Positions 1 through 8,768 are shown, counted from the stretch's first letter. The stretch: 64,000 nt of DNA from Microbispora oryzae (GCF_017896165.1 NZ_JAFCNB010000021.1:56916-120915), one strand, 5' to 3'. Numbers and translations: made by a program. The notes: generated by a model from the sequence alone, not told the origin.

Positions 1-1271
1 TCGCCGACGAGCAGCCGGGTCTCCTCGGCCCCCTCCAGCATGACGGCCGCCGCGGGGTCGCCCTTGGGCTCCACCCACAGCCGCCGGGCCTCCGCGTTCA
101 TCACGGTCTGCAGGGCGAGCTGCAGGGAGAACCGGCTGCCGCCCTCGGCGGGGGCGAAGTCGGCGGACATCCGGTGGCCGCCCACGCGGGCCTTGCCCCT
201 GGTGACGGGACGGCCGGGGAGGAAGCCGGTCAGCTCGATCGTCTCGCCGTCGAGGCGGACGCCGGTCAGCTCGGCCCGGGTCGGCTGGAGCACCACCTGC
301 AGGGCCTTGTCGGAGGTCCACACCGGGCGGACCCACCAGCGGCGGCGGACCTGGAGCCCCGCCGGACGCTCGGTCCGGCCGATGGCGGGGCCGCGGAGCA
401 CGCCGCGGGCCCTGGCCGCACGGCTCCAGATCACGATCTCGGCCCGCCAGGTCGTGGTGTCCTGGACGGTGTGCCGCCGGCGCAGCAGCCGCTTGGCGCC
501 GCGCACCACGGCGCGCAGCCCGGCCCGCCAGCGCAGCGCCAGCGGGTTCAGCTCGGCGGTGAAGCCCGCCCAGTCGTAGTTGCAGCCCGGCTCGCGGGCC
601 GCGTGGGTGGCCTCCGGGTGGTAGATCCGGCGCGTCTTCAGCGTCACCCGGGGCAGCCAGCGAGGGCCGCGCAGCACGACGGTGGCGCGGTTGAAACGGC
701 CGCTGCGGACCGACAGGCCGGCGATGTACGCGTGGCCGGTGATCCGCAGCCGGTTGCCCGCCCAGGAGATGTCGTCGATCTGGGTGACCGGCACCAGGTC
801 CGCGGCGCGCAGCCGGAGCAGCTCCGGCTCCCCCACCTCGACCGGCAGTTCGGCGTACCAGCGCAGGCCCTTGCGGACCCGGCGGGACGGCTCGGCCGCG
901 GCGGCGGCGAGCTTGGCGAGCGCGTCGCCCGCGGCCAGTTCCTCGGCGTCCGTCGTCTCGACCAGGTGGAAGCCCACCCGGCGGCCCACCGGCAGATCCC
1001 GCTTGATCTTCGGATCGACCTCGGCGAGGTACGGCCGGAGCGCGTCGATGGCCTCCCGCCTGCGCGCGGGACCGCGTTTGGCGGCGGCGTCCAGTCGGAG
1101 ACCGAGCGGGCCGGCGAGGGCCTCGCGGTCGACCTCACGACGCTGGGCCGGAGTGAGGCCCTCGCTGCGGACCAGGGCGACCAGGGCCGATATCGGCTCA
1201 CCTCGGTCGTACAGTTCCTGGACAGCCCGCAGTCGGTCGGCGACCGGGTCGCTCGTGGGCGCGGGTGTCAT
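1..1271 (-). CDS. Probable CDP-glycerol glycerophosphotransferase-type protein, N-terminal part (3' end outside window)
   Basis: The frame is open from an ATG at 1271 leftward to the window edge, giving about 423 residues without a stop. The visible part has a helical, charged N-terminus (starts MTPAPTSDPVADRL) followed by beta-rich segments such as VTQIDDISWAGNRLRITGHA and EPGCNYDWAGFTAELNP. Segments of this kind resemble the accessory beta-domains of actinobacterial teichoic-acid-type CDP-glycerol polymerases, which build poly(glycerol phosphate) wall polymers at the membrane. The catalytic domain would lie outside the window, so function is inferred from these segments only. It lies 51 nt downstream of the ATL gene in the same direction. 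It could instead be another glycosyltransferase with the same accessory domains. Confidence 0.5.
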   Translation of the reverse strand, partial: MTPAPTSDPVADRLRAVQELYDRGEPISALVALVRSEGLTPAQRREVDREALAGPLGLRLDAAAKRGPARRREAIDALRPYLAEVDPKIKRDLPVGRRVGFHLVETTDAEELAAGDALAKLAAAAAEPSRRVRKGLRWYAELPVEVGEPELLRLRAADLVPVTQIDDISWAGNRLRITGHAYIAGLSVRSGRFNRATVVLRGPRWLPRVTLKTRRIYHPEATHAAREPGCNYDWAGFTAELNPLALRWRAGLRAVVRGAKRLLRRRHTVQDTTTWRAEIVIWSRAARARGVLRGPAIGRTERPAGLQVRRRWWVRPVWTSDKALQVVLQPTRAELTGVRLDGETIELTGFLPGRPVTRGKARVGGHRMSADFAPAEGGSRFSLQLALQTVMNAEARRLWVEPKGDPAAAVMLEGAEETRLLVG

Positions 1272-1322
1272 GAGGGGGGCACCACCCTTCGGAGACCGAT
1301 GTTCCTGAAATGGTAATGCCGG

Positions 1323-1637
1323 TCAGGGAGTCCGCCCGTCCCATCGCGCCAGACGCATGTCCGCCCGCGCCCCGCGCATGGGCGTGCCCTCCTGTCGCCA
1401 CCTGGCGAAACACTCGTCCTCAAGACCGGCCGCGGGAGTTCCGTCCGCCCGGATCACCCGCCACCACGGGACGCCTCCGCCCCAATGGGACATCACCCGC
1501 CCGACCTGGCGGGGGCCGCCTTCACCGAGGTATTCCGCGACGTCGCCGTAGGACATGACCTTACCCGGCGGGATCCGCTCGACCACGTCGAGCACCCGCT
1601 CCGCGAACGGCGGCAGGGGGCGGTTCAGGCGCTCCAC
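1323..1637 (-). CDS. Alkyltransferase-like protein (ATL, MGMT DNA-binding domain family)
   Basis: The 104-residue protein has the C-terminal DNA-binding fold of O6-alkylguanine alkyltransferase: the segment PPGKVMSYGDVAEYLG holds the helix-turn-helix and Arg-finger region. The active-site PCHRV of true methyltransferases is PWWRV here, so the alkyl-acceptor cysteine is replaced by tryptophan. Proteins of this class bind O6-alkylguanine without repairing it and are known to flag lesions for nucleotide excision repair. The length of about 100 residues is typical of ATLs. The start overlaps the end of the upstream gene by 13 nt, so the two are probably co-transcribed. Confidence 0.88.
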   Translation of the reverse strand: MERLNRPLPPFAERVLDVVERIPPGKVMSYGDVAEYLGEGGPRQVGRVMSHWGGGVPWWRVIRADGTPAAGLEDECFARWRQEGTPMRGARADMRLARWDGRTP

Positions 1638-1996
1638 TCGGTGGGCCCGGCGGCGATGATCTCTTCGAGCTTGCCGAACTCGTAGCTGGCCGAGCCGTTG
1701 ATCTGCTCGACGATGCCGTTCCTGATGCCGTAGACCTCGCCGTCCTCGCCGACAAGCCGCGCGCCGATGACGTCGGTCAGCCGGGCGAGCTGGGCCACCT
1801 GCCAGTCCGACCCCGGCGTGCCGATCAGCCGGCCCGACCAGGCGGCGACGTGGTGCAGCGCGTCGCCGTGCCGCGCGACGACCTCGCCGGCCTCATGCGA
1901 CCCGCGCAGCTCGAATCCGGCCTCGGCCGAAACCACGTTCGCGAGTTCGGCGTAGGCGAGCGGTGCATCCCGCTCTACGCGCAGCTCGTACCCCAT
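1625..1996 (-). CDS. Conserved hypothetical protein
   Basis: I do not recognise this protein. Using the ATG at 1996 it has 123 residues beginning MGYELRVERDAPLAYAEL. A longer frame to 2101 exists, but its extra N-terminus (MITCWPPFGRISDAV) has unlike composition and looks non-coding. The protein is soluble, mixed alpha/beta, without signal peptide or membrane segment, and ends in EIIAAGPTEWSA. No strong Shine-Dalgarno sequence precedes the chosen ATG, so the mRNA could be leaderless. It overlaps the ATL gene by 13 nt, which suggests one transcript. No catalytic motif is visible. Confidence 0.65.
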   Translation of the reverse strand: MGYELRVERDAPLAYAELANVVSAEAGFELRGSHEAGEVVARHGDALHHVAAWSGRLIGTPGSDWQVAQLARLTDVIGARLVGEDGEVYGIRNGIVEQINGSASYEFGKLEEIIAAGPTEWSA

Positions 1997-2097
1997 GAGC
2001 CGGGACCATAGCGAAACTTGACCGGGTTCTGTCACTGAAAAAGCCAACATCCACGGGACCGCGTCCGAAATGCGGCCGAACGGCGGCCAACATGTGA

Positions 2098-3237
2098 TCA
2101 CCGACGGGTGAGCGCGATCACGCCGGCCGCGAAACCGCCGATGCCGGCGGCGATGGCGATGCCGTAAATCCAGAGCCTAACCGGATCGGGGCCCGGCCGC
2201 GCCGGAGCGCGGAAGACCGCGCCCTTCCCGAAATGCGCGTCGTCGTCGACCGGCGCGGACCGGCCGTATTCCAGCAGTTCACCGGCCTTGCCCAGGGCCG
2301 CGGCCGCGTCGACGACGCCGAACCCCACCTTGTCGTCATAGCCGGCGGGCGGATGGGGACGGGAGGTCGAGGTGAGAGCGCGCGCGACCAGTTCTGGCCT
2401 TATATCTGGATATTTGGCCTTAATGAGTGCGACGACGCCGGAGACGAGCGCACTGGCCACGTCGGTGCCGCTCAGCGTGTCGCGCCCGCCGCCGCGGCGG
2501 GCCGCGGGCACCTCGGCGCCCGGGGCCGCGACGAGCACGGACAGGTTGTCGCTGCTCGCGCCCGCCTTCGCGCCCTTCCGGTCGACGGCCGCCACGCCGA
2601 CGACGCCCGGGTAACCGGCCGGGAACCGCCAGTAGGAGGTGCCGGTCTGGCGCGTGTAGGCCGACTGGCCGTCGTCGCCGACGGCGGCGACCAGCACGGC
2701 GCCCCGGGCGAGCGCGTACGCGACCGCGTCGCGTTCCATCCGGTTGATCCCGTAACGGGAGGAGGGAAGGCAGATGACGGAGGCCCCGCTGTTGACGGCG
2801 AACCGGATGCCCCTGGCCAGGGGGCTGTCCGCGAGGGCGGCGTCCTCCTCCGGGTCGGCGAGGGCCTCGGCCGGTCGCGCGTTGACGGGGATCGACAGCA
2901 CGCGGGCCTCCGGGGCCATCCCCGAGGCCGTACCCGCGATCAGCGAGGCGAGTCCGGTGGACCGGTCGCCGAGCGGTATGTCGTCGCCGATCGTCAGGGT
3001 CGACAGATCGGGCCCCTTCTCGACCCTGCCCCGCAGCTCCCGGACGCCGCCGTCGGGGTGGCTGTCACCCAGGACCGCGACGATCACCCCGGCTCCCCGG
3101 GAGGTCTTCCACGCCGTGGCGGCGTTCAGCGCGTCGAGCGCCCACCGGTCGTCACCGGCTGCGGGCTCGGCGTGGGCCGGCCCGGCGATCAGCAGTACGC
3201 CCGCGAGGACCGCGCAGACGGCGAGCGGCCTCAGCAC
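2098..3237 (-). CDS. Mycosin-like subtilase with degenerate catalytic site (probable pseudoprotease)
   Basis: The 379-residue protein has the mycosin (S8 subtilase of type VII secretion) plan: signal peptide at residues 1-23, subtilase domain about 30-320 and a C-terminal membrane helix about 355-377. Compared with its neighbour at 4116-5378, catalytic His is Arg92 (DRSTGLASLIAG against LHGTYMASLIAG), the oxyanion Asn is Asp188 (AAVGDDG against AAAGNDG) and nucleophile Ser is Asp259 (GTDVASALVSG against GTSQATALVSG). The Asp region is altered too (AVLGDSH). The GTG start overlaps the previous stop (GTGCTGA), so translation is coupled. It is very probably proteolytically inactive; a scaffold or regulatory role is an inference. 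Confidence 0.88.
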   Translation of the reverse strand: MLRPLAVCAVLAGVLLIAGPAHAEPAAGDDRWALDALNAATAWKTSRGAGVIVAVLGDSHPDGGVRELRGRVEKGPDLSTLTIGDDIPLGDRSTGLASLIAGTASGMAPEARVLSIPVNARPAEALADPEEDAALADSPLARGIRFAVNSGASVICLPSSRYGINRMERDAVAYALARGAVLVAAVGDDGQSAYTRQTGTSYWRFPAGYPGVVGVAAVDRKGAKAGASSDNLSVLVAAPGAEVPAARRGGGRDTLSGTDVASALVSGVVALIKAKYPDIRPELVARALTSTSRPHPPAGYDDKVGFGVVDAAAALGKAGELLEYGRSAPVDDDAHFGKGAVFRAPARPGPDPVRLWIYGIAIAAGIGGFAAGVIALTRR

Positions 3238-4106
3238 ACGTGCCCCTGAGTGCAGCGCGGCACGTCCGGCGGCTCGCCGAGGGCGCGTGCGATGCGTCCC
3301 GCGACGGATTCGGCGGCCGGCCACAACTCGCTGTTCACCTGCTCCTCCAGGGGGACGGACTGCCGGGTCCTGCCGTCGGTGTACCCCGCGGTGGAGAAGA
3401 CGATGTACGGCCCGGAGCCCACCCAGCCGGTCTTCTGCCGTTGGGCGGCGCCGAACCCCTCGGTGACCGTGCCGGGGAAGGCCACGGGTTTGACGCCGAC
3501 CCGGTCGTCGACGGGCAGCTCGGCGGCGGCGTCGGTCCGCGCCGCCTCGTCGCGCAGGACCGCCACGCCGACCGTGATGGCGAAGGTGGACGTCTGGTCG
3601 ACGTAGGTCGCACGCAGGACCGTGCGGCAGCCGTGCCGCCGGAGCACCGACGCGACCGGCGCGTCCACCGCCCGCGCGCACTGCTCCTCCGGGGCGATCC
3701 CGACCCGCTTGGCGTACTGCTGGACCCGGCCGAGCCCGGAATACTGGAGCTCCTCGGGAAACACCATGCCGACGGGCCAGGAGTGCCACCGGCCGGCCAC
3801 GTCCTCCGCGACGTACCGTGCGCGCTCGGCGTCGGTGAGCGGGCGGGAGCGCGATTCCAGGATCAGCCCGACGGACCCGGACAGGACGTTCACGGCGGCG
3901 ACGGCCAGGACGACGCTCATGATCGTGAGGTAGATCGAGCGGTAGCGGATCCCGCGTTCGAGCGCGGCCCGTTCGAGGGCGGCCCGCGCGGCGGCGGCGC
4001 GCCGTCGCGAGGCGGGCCACGGACGCGCGCCCGGCCGGCGGGCGGCCGAGCCTGGCGGCAGTCCCCTCCGGCCGCCGGGCGGACTTCCGGGCTGCGCGGG
4101 CGGCAT
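3231..4106 (-). CDS. Single-pass membrane protein of a mycosin-linked family (copy 2)
   Basis: The 291-residue protein has a Pro/Arg/Ala-rich cytoplasmic N-terminus (about residues 1-55), one membrane segment (IYLTIMSVVLAVAAVNVL region) and a long extracytoplasmic domain. That domain matches the product of 5372-6106 in TEVAGRW/EDVAGRWHSW, the GCRTVLRATY segment, FPGTVTEGF and a C-terminal pair of cysteines. The conserved Cys in the segments QCARAVDA and RRHGCRTVL suggest a disulfide. I know no named family. The gene lies between the two subtilase genes, begins 9 nt after the first and overlaps the second, so it is presumably a partner or substrate of the pseudo-mycosin. Confidence 0.75.
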   Translation of the reverse strand: MPPAQPGSPPGGRRGLPPGSAARRPGARPWPASRRRAAAARAALERAALERGIRYRSIYLTIMSVVLAVAAVNVLSGSVGLILESRSRPLTDAERARYVAEDVAGRWHSWPVGMVFPEELQYSGLGRVQQYAKRVGIAPEEQCARAVDAPVASVLRRHGCRTVLRATYVDQTSTFAITVGVAVLRDEAARTDAAAELPVDDRVGVKPVAFPGTVTEGFGAAQRQKTGWVGSGPYIVFSTAGYTDGRTRQSVPLEEQVNSELWPAAESVAGRIARALGEPPDVPRCTQGHVC

Positions 4107-4115
4107 ACTCCGATG

Positions 4116-5378
4116 CTACGTCGGCAGACCCGTCGGCCGGGGTGCGGGCATCAGCGCGTCGCCGTCATCTTCCTGTCGCGCGCGGGCGCGGCGGCCGAGC
4201 ACGAGCAGGACGGTCAGGCCGCCGCCCGCGCCCGCGAGGGCCACCAGGGCGAGGCCTCCGTACAGAGTCACGGCCCGCCGGTCGCGCCGGACCACGACGA
4301 TCGGGCCCTGCGCTCCCGCGCCCGAGCGGACCGCGTGCGACGGGTCCTGCACGCCGTGCCCCGAGGCGACGGCCCGGTGGCGGGACAGGGTCGCCGCGAC
4401 CTCCAGCGCCCGGTACGCGTTGACCACCCCGAACCCGGTCCCGGTGTTGTACGGATCCCTGCGGGCGGGCGACGAGGTGAGCGCCTGCGCGACCAGCGCC
4501 GGCGACATCCGGGGATAACGGGACTTGATCAGCGCGGCCACGCCGGAGACGAGCGCGGTCGCCTGGGATGTCCCCCGGCCCACCCAGTATTCGTCGTGCG
4601 GCCCCGCCCCGAGCACGTCCACGCCGGGGGCGGCGACGAGCACCGAGGAGTTGCGGTTGGAGAACGACGCCCGGCGCAGGGCGGGGGTCACCGCCGCCAC
4701 CGAGATCACGCCGGGGATGGACGCCGGGTAGGAGTACGGCGCGGTGCGCTTGCCCGCGCCGTCGTTGCCGGCGGCGGCCACCAGGACCACGCCCTTGGAG
4801 ATGGCGTACCCGATCGCTTCGCGCTCGGCCTTCGTCGGGGCGTCCTTCGAGAGGGACAGGTTGATCACCTTGGCGCCGCGGTCGACGGCGTACCTGATCC
4901 CCCGGGCGACCACGTTCTCGAAGCGGGCGTCGGAGTTGAACGTGCCGAACCCCGGCTCCTCGTCCTCCAGGATCACCCGCACCGACAGCACCCTGGCCTG
5001 CGGCGCGACGCCGACGATGCCGTCACCCGCCCCGGGTCCGTGCCCGTGACCGGCGATGAGCGAGGCCATGTAGGTGCCGTGCAGCCGCACCGGCTCGACG
5101 CCCGCGGGGTTCGCGCCCGCCGTGAAGTCCTTGCCGGTGACGACCGAGCCGACCAGATCGCGGTGGGCGGGGTCGACCCCGGAGTCCAGGACGGCCACGG
5201 TGACGCCCTTGCCTTTGGTGAGCCGCCAGGCGTCGTCGACGTCCAGCGTCCGCAGCACGTCGTGCTGGCTCAGCCGCACGTCGTCGGCCCGGCTCACACC
5301 CGGCGCGAGCGCGGCCCACGCCGCCAGCGCGGCCGCGGCGGCCCGGGTCGCGGCCCGCCTGGTGGCCCGCCTCAGCAC
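4116..5378 (-). CDS. mycP: Mycosin-like membrane-anchored subtilisin protease (S8 family)
   Basis: The 420-residue protein has a signal peptide (about 1-31), a subtilase domain with a complete triad Asp65 (VAVLDSGVD), His100 (LHGTYMASLIAG) and Ser271 (GTSQATALVSG), oxyanion Asn205 (AAAGNDG), and a C-terminal membrane helix about 371-395. Mycosins process or stabilise type VII secretion machinery at the cell surface. No other ESX gene (EccC, EccD, WXG100) is in the window, so a link to secretion is family knowledge only. The GTG start at 5378 overlaps the stop of the preceding membrane-protein gene exactly as in the other pair; a second GTG lies two codons upstream. Confidence 0.9.
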   Translation of the reverse strand: MLRRATRRAATRAAAAALAAWAALAPGVSRADDVRLSQHDVLRTLDVDDAWRLTKGKGVTVAVLDSGVDPAHRDLVGSVVTGKDFTAGANPAGVEPVRLHGTYMASLIAGHGHGPGAGDGIVGVAPQARVLSVRVILEDEEPGFGTFNSDARFENVVARGIRYAVDRGAKVINLSLSKDAPTKAEREAIGYAISKGVVLVAAAGNDGAGKRTAPYSYPASIPGVISVAAVTPALRRASFSNRNSSVLVAAPGVDVLGAGPHDEYWVGRGTSQATALVSGVAALIKSRYPRMSPALVAQALTSSPARRDPYNTGTGFGVVNAYRALEVAATLSRHRAVASGHGVQDPSHAVRSGAGAQGPIVVVRRDRRAVTLYGGLALVALAGAGGGLTVLLVLGRRARARQEDDGDALMPAPRPTGLPT

Positions 5379-6106
5379 CGCCACTCCGCGCCTGAGCAGA
5401 CCGGGGCCGCCTGGGCGGTCAGCACGTCGGCGACGTCCTGGGTCAGGTCTCCCACGAAGGAGAACATGGTGGGCCGCTGCCGTTCCAGCGCCCGGGCCGG
5501 ACGCCCGTCCACCTGGCCGGCCGTGGCGATCACGAGGTACGGCCCGGCCTGCCGCACGGTGGCCGCCTGCCGGCCGGCCTGGGCGAACCGGTCGGTCACC
5601 GTGCCGGGGAAGGGCAGCGCCCGCAGGCCGGGGGACGGCCTGCCGTCGTCGGGGAAGGCGGCCCGCGCCGAGCCGGCCGCCCGGACGTCGGGGAAGGCGG
5701 CGACGCCGAGTGTCACCTCGATCCCCTGCAGGGCGTCGATGTAGGTGGCCCGCAGGACCGCGCGGCACCCGGACCGCTGTAACGACGCGGCGAGCGTGGC
5801 GTCCACCGCCGTACGGCAGTCCACCCGGGTGGAGATGCCCACCCTGCGCGCCCGCTCACGGGCGCCCTGCTCACTCGTGTAGGCGAGGGTGGCGGGGAAG
5901 ATCCTGCCCGCCTGCCACCGCTGCCACCGCCCGGCCACCTCGGTGAGGGAGGCCTGGCGCAGCTCCTCGGGGCTCGGGCCGCGGATGAGCTCGGCCACCG
6001 CGGCGCTGCCGGCGACCCCCGCGACGATCGCGAAGATCAGGGTCAGTGCGGCGGCCACGGCCACGACCGGCCAGGTCCGCATCTCCCCCACCGTGCCTCC
6101 GCTCAT
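5372..6106 (-). CDS. Single-pass membrane protein of a mycosin-linked family (copy 1)
   Basis: The 244-residue protein begins with a short cytoplasmic tail and a membrane helix (WPVVAVAAALTLIFAIVAGV, about residues 11-30). An extracytoplasmic domain follows, with paired cysteines in VDCRTAVDA and RSGCRAVLRATY and a C-terminal VCSGAEWRC. It is a paralogue of the 291-residue protein at 3231-4106 but lacks its long N-terminal extension. ATG codons exist at 6106 and 6082; both leave the membrane helix intact. It is the first gene of a four-gene leftward unit and overlaps the protease gene, so it is probably made in step with the active mycosin. Confidence 0.78.
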   Translation of the reverse strand: MSGGTVGEMRTWPVVAVAAALTLIFAIVAGVAGSAAVAELIRGPSPEELRQASLTEVAGRWQRWQAGRIFPATLAYTSEQGARERARRVGISTRVDCRTAVDATLAASLQRSGCRAVLRATYIDALQGIEVTLGVAAFPDVRAAGSARAAFPDDGRPSPGLRALPFPGTVTDRFAQAGRQAATVRQAGPYLVIATAGQVDGRPARALERQRPTMFSFVGDLTQDVADVLTAQAAPVCSGAEWRC

Positions 6107-6342
6107 TCGCGTCGCTGGCTCCCTCAGCGACCTTAACGCGACCTAGCGCCCCTCTTCCTCCCAAATCACCACGGAAAGTACTTGACGCTGGGGAAAGCGG
6201 ACGTGCCCGCTACGTGAACACGCCGCAGGAGATCGTCTCCGCGGCCGGCCTGACCGTCCTGCCGCAGGCCACCGCCGAGCGGTCCTGACATGTTCCCCCG
6301 CCGGAACGCGACGGGCACACGACGGACAGCACGGAAAGCACG

Positions 6343-6376
6343 ACGGCCGCCGTCCCCCGAGGGGAGCGGCGGCCGT
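6343..6376 (-). terminator. Rho-independent-type hairpin after moeZ
   Basis: A perfect 10-bp stem, ACGGCCGCCG (6343-6352) with CGGCGGCCGT (6367-6376), encloses a 14-nt loop. It starts 11 nt past the moeZ stop codon on the minus strand. There is no U tract, as is usual in high-GC actinomycetes. Confidence 0.7.
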
Positions 6377-6387
6377 GACGTGTGGAA

Positions 6388-7566
6388 TCAGTACGTGGGC
6401 AGGCTGGGGTCGACCGTCTTGATCCAGCTCAGCACACCGCCGCCGACGTGGACGGCGTCGGAGAAGCCGGCGTTCTTGAGGACCGCGAGGACCTCGGCGG
6501 AACGGGCGCCCGACTTGCAGTGCAGCACGATCTTCTGGTCCTGGGGCAGGCGCTCCAGGGCCGAACCGTTCAGGAACTCGCCCTTGGGGATGAGCACCGC
6601 GCCGGGGATGTTGACGATCTCGTACTCGTTCGGCTCGCGGACGTCGATCACGTAGACGTTGTCGCCGCGCTCCTGCATGTCCCTGAGCTCGGCCGCGGTG
6701 ATCGTGCTGCCCACGGCGGCCTGCTGGGCCTCGTCCGAGATCGTGCCGCAGAACGCCTCGTAGTCGATCAGCTCGGTGATCGACGGGTTCTTGCCGCACA
6801 GCGGGCACTCCGGGTCCTTGCGGACCTTGACGTCGCGGTACTTCATCTCCAGCGCGTCATAGATCATGAGCCGGCCGACCAGGGGGTCGCCGGTGCCGGT
6901 GAGGACCTTGATGGCCTCGGTCACCTGGATCGAGCCGATGGACGCGCAGAGCACGCCGAGGACGCCGCCCTCGGCGCAGCTCGGGACCATGCCCGGCGGC
7001 GGCGGCTCGGGGTAGAGGCAGCGGTAGCAGGGGCCGTGCTCGGCCCAGAACACGCTGGCCTGCCCGTCGAACCGGTAGATGGAGCCCCAGACGTACGGCT
7101 TGCCGAGGAGGACGGCGGCGTCGTTGACCATGTAACGGGTCGCGAAGTTGTCCGTGCCGTCCACGATCAGGTCGTAGCCGGAGAAGATGTCCATCACGTT
7201 GTCGGTCGTGAGAGCGACGTTGTGGATGATGACGTTGACCAGCGGGTTGATCTCCCGCACGGACGCCGCCGCCGACTCCGCCTTGAGGCGGCCGACGTCC
7301 GACTGCCCGTGGATGATCTGCCGCTGCAGGTTGGACTCGTCGACCACGTCGAAGTCGACGATGCCGAGGGTCCCGACCCCGGCCGCGGCGAGGTACATCA
7401 GCGCCGGAGAGCCGAGGCCACCCGCGCCCACGACCAGTACCTTCGCGTTCTTGAGGCGCTTCTGCCCCGCCATTCCGACATCGGGGATGATGAGGTGACG
7501 CGAGTAACGCCGCACCTCGTCGACGGTCAGCTCAGCTGCCGGCTCTACCAGCGGTGGCAACGACAC
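6388..7566 (-). CDS. moeZ: Adenylyltransferase/sulfurtransferase MoeZ
   Basis: The 392-residue protein joins an E1-like (ThiF/MoeB) adenylation domain to a C-terminal rhodanese domain. The ATP-binding loop is VLVVGAGGLGSPAL near residue 50. Two CxxC-type zinc pairs occur (CYRCLYP and CPLCG), and the rhodanese loop CKSGARSAEV carries the sulfur-accepting cysteine. MoeZ adenylates and thiocarboxylates small ubiquitin-like sulfur carriers (MoaD, ThiS, CysO) for molybdopterin, thiamine or cysteine synthesis. The GTG at 7566 is chosen because GGGAG lies 7 nt upstream and the N-terminus SLPPLVEPA is typical. A hairpin terminator follows. Confidence 0.95.
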   Translation of the reverse strand: MSLPPLVEPAAELTVDEVRRYSRHLIIPDVGMAGQKRLKNAKVLVVGAGGLGSPALMYLAAAGVGTLGIVDFDVVDESNLQRQIIHGQSDVGRLKAESAAASVREINPLVNVIIHNVALTTDNVMDIFSGYDLIVDGTDNFATRYMVNDAAVLLGKPYVWGSIYRFDGQASVFWAEHGPCYRCLYPEPPPPGMVPSCAEGGVLGVLCASIGSIQVTEAIKVLTGTGDPLVGRLMIYDALEMKYRDVKVRKDPECPLCGKNPSITELIDYEAFCGTISDEAQQAAVGSTITAAELRDMQERGDNVYVIDVREPNEYEIVNIPGAVLIPKGEFLNGSALERLPQDQKIVLHCKSGARSAEVLAVLKNAGFSDAVHVGGGVLSWIKTVDPSLPTY

Positions 7567-7665
7567 AGTTCCACTCCCGTTTTCGCGCCAATGGTCGCGC
7601 TCCGGCTCCATGGGCCCATCACAGCTCTACTCACAACTTAACCGGGGCCGTCGCGCATTCCCCAA

Positions 7666-8577
7666 TCATGCTGATCGTCGCATCGAGGCTCGGGTCCGGG
7701 CAAAGAGTCCCCTCGCCTCGGCCGCCACAATCTCCGGATACTCCATCTGGGCGACGTGCCCGGCGTACGGAAGAGTGACGAGGCGCACATCGGGAAACAC
7801 CTGGCCGGCGCGCCGCGCCATGCGGGCGTGCACCAGCCGGTCGCGCAGCCCGTAGATCACCAGGGTGGGGGCGGTGACGCGGGCCGCCTGGCGCCACAGG
7901 TTGTCCGGCCCGGTGCGGAAGTACTCCCGGACGATCGCGCGAGCGCACTCGATGGTCGCCGCCGCCGAGTAGGACAGCCCGTCGCGGCGGCGCACCTCCT
8001 CCACCGCCTCCTGGAGCCGCTGGGGATGGACCCGGCCGGAGTCGGCGTAGCACCAGCTGAGCGTCGCGCGGACCCGCCGCTCCGGCGGCACTGAGCCGAG
8101 CCACCTCATGGCGAGCTCCCCGAGACGGGGCGTCGCGGACATCACGACCCTGGCCGGGCCGTACCTCGGCAGGAGATCCGGCAGGGCCGGCGAGACGAGT
8201 GTCAGCGACGAGACGAGATCGGGCCGGGTCGCCGCGAGGCGCACGGAGACGGCTCCGCCCATCGAGTTGCCGAACAGGTGGACCGGCCCTCCGATGCGCT
8301 CCACGAGCCGGGCCACTGTGGCCGCGTGCCCGTCGACCGAGTAGACGCCGTCGTGCGGCGCCGGCGAGTAGCCGGCCCCCGGCAGGTCGACCGCCACACC
8401 TCGCACGTCGCCGGCCAGCTCGCCCATGAGGTCGGTCCAGTTCGTCGCGGAACCGGCCAGCCCGTGTACGAACACCGCGGTCTCGGCGGGCCCCTCCGGC
8501 GTCGTACGCACGTGGATCGAGGCGTCCCCGACGTCGACGAGACGGCCAGGCCAGCATGGAATCGGCTCGACACCCAC
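7666..8577 (-). CDS. Alpha/beta hydrolase
   Basis: The 303-residue protein is a cytoplasmic alpha/beta-hydrolase. It has the oxyanion HGLAGSATNW, the nucleophile elbow GNSMGG, a late Asp in the IYGLRDRLVHARMA segment and the catalytic His in LPYAGHVAQMEYP. The cap region is typical of lipase or esterase-like and C-C hydrolases, and no substrate can be read from the sequence. The GTG at 8577 is selected because AGGAGGAAGC immediately precedes it; the frame continues upstream without coding character. It faces away from the secreted-protein gene at 9007, so the 8578-9006 gap carries divergent signals. Confidence 0.85.
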   Translation of the reverse strand: MGVEPIPCWPGRLVDVGDASIHVRTTPEGPAETAVFVHGLAGSATNWTDLMGELAGDVRGVAVDLPGAGYSPAPHDGVYSVDGHAATVARLVERIGGPVHLFGNSMGGAVSVRLAATRPDLVSSLTLVSPALPDLLPRYGPARVVMSATPRLGELAMRWLGSVPPERRVRATLSWCYADSGRVHPQRLQEAVEEVRRRDGLSYSAAATIECARAIVREYFRTGPDNLWRQAARVTAPTLVIYGLRDRLVHARMARRAGQVFPDVRLVTLPYAGHVAQMEYPEIVAAEARGLFARTRASMRRSA

Positions 8578-8768
8578 GCTTCCTCCTCTGTTCGCCTTCC
8601 GTTTCGACGATAACCGCGTCCGGCACGGCCCGCCGCCGCCCGGCGGCCCGGAGCCCCGTACCCGCGGCTCGTGCGGCGATACCTCCCCGCCCATCACTCG
8701 GGCGCCCCATGGGGAGCTCCGGAAAGCGGCCGCCGCCCAGCCCGACAGAACGGCCAAATCAGACCGAT

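Noticed and set aside
4116..5378. Full type VII secretion locus
   Set aside because: Only mycosin-like genes are seen; no EccB, EccC, EccD, EccE or WXG100 genes lie in the window.
3240..5744. Long plus-strand open frame (834 codons) opposite the mycosin genes
   Set aside because: It lies antisense to genes with clear signal peptides and catalytic motifs, its translation is Gly/Arg/His-rich without domain, and high GC makes such frames frequent.
6046..6288. Open frame ending RYVNTPQEIVSAAGLTVLPQ
   Set aside because: The tail looks protein-like and could be a gene remnant, but its start lies inside a real gene on the other strand and I recognise no family. Not enough to call.
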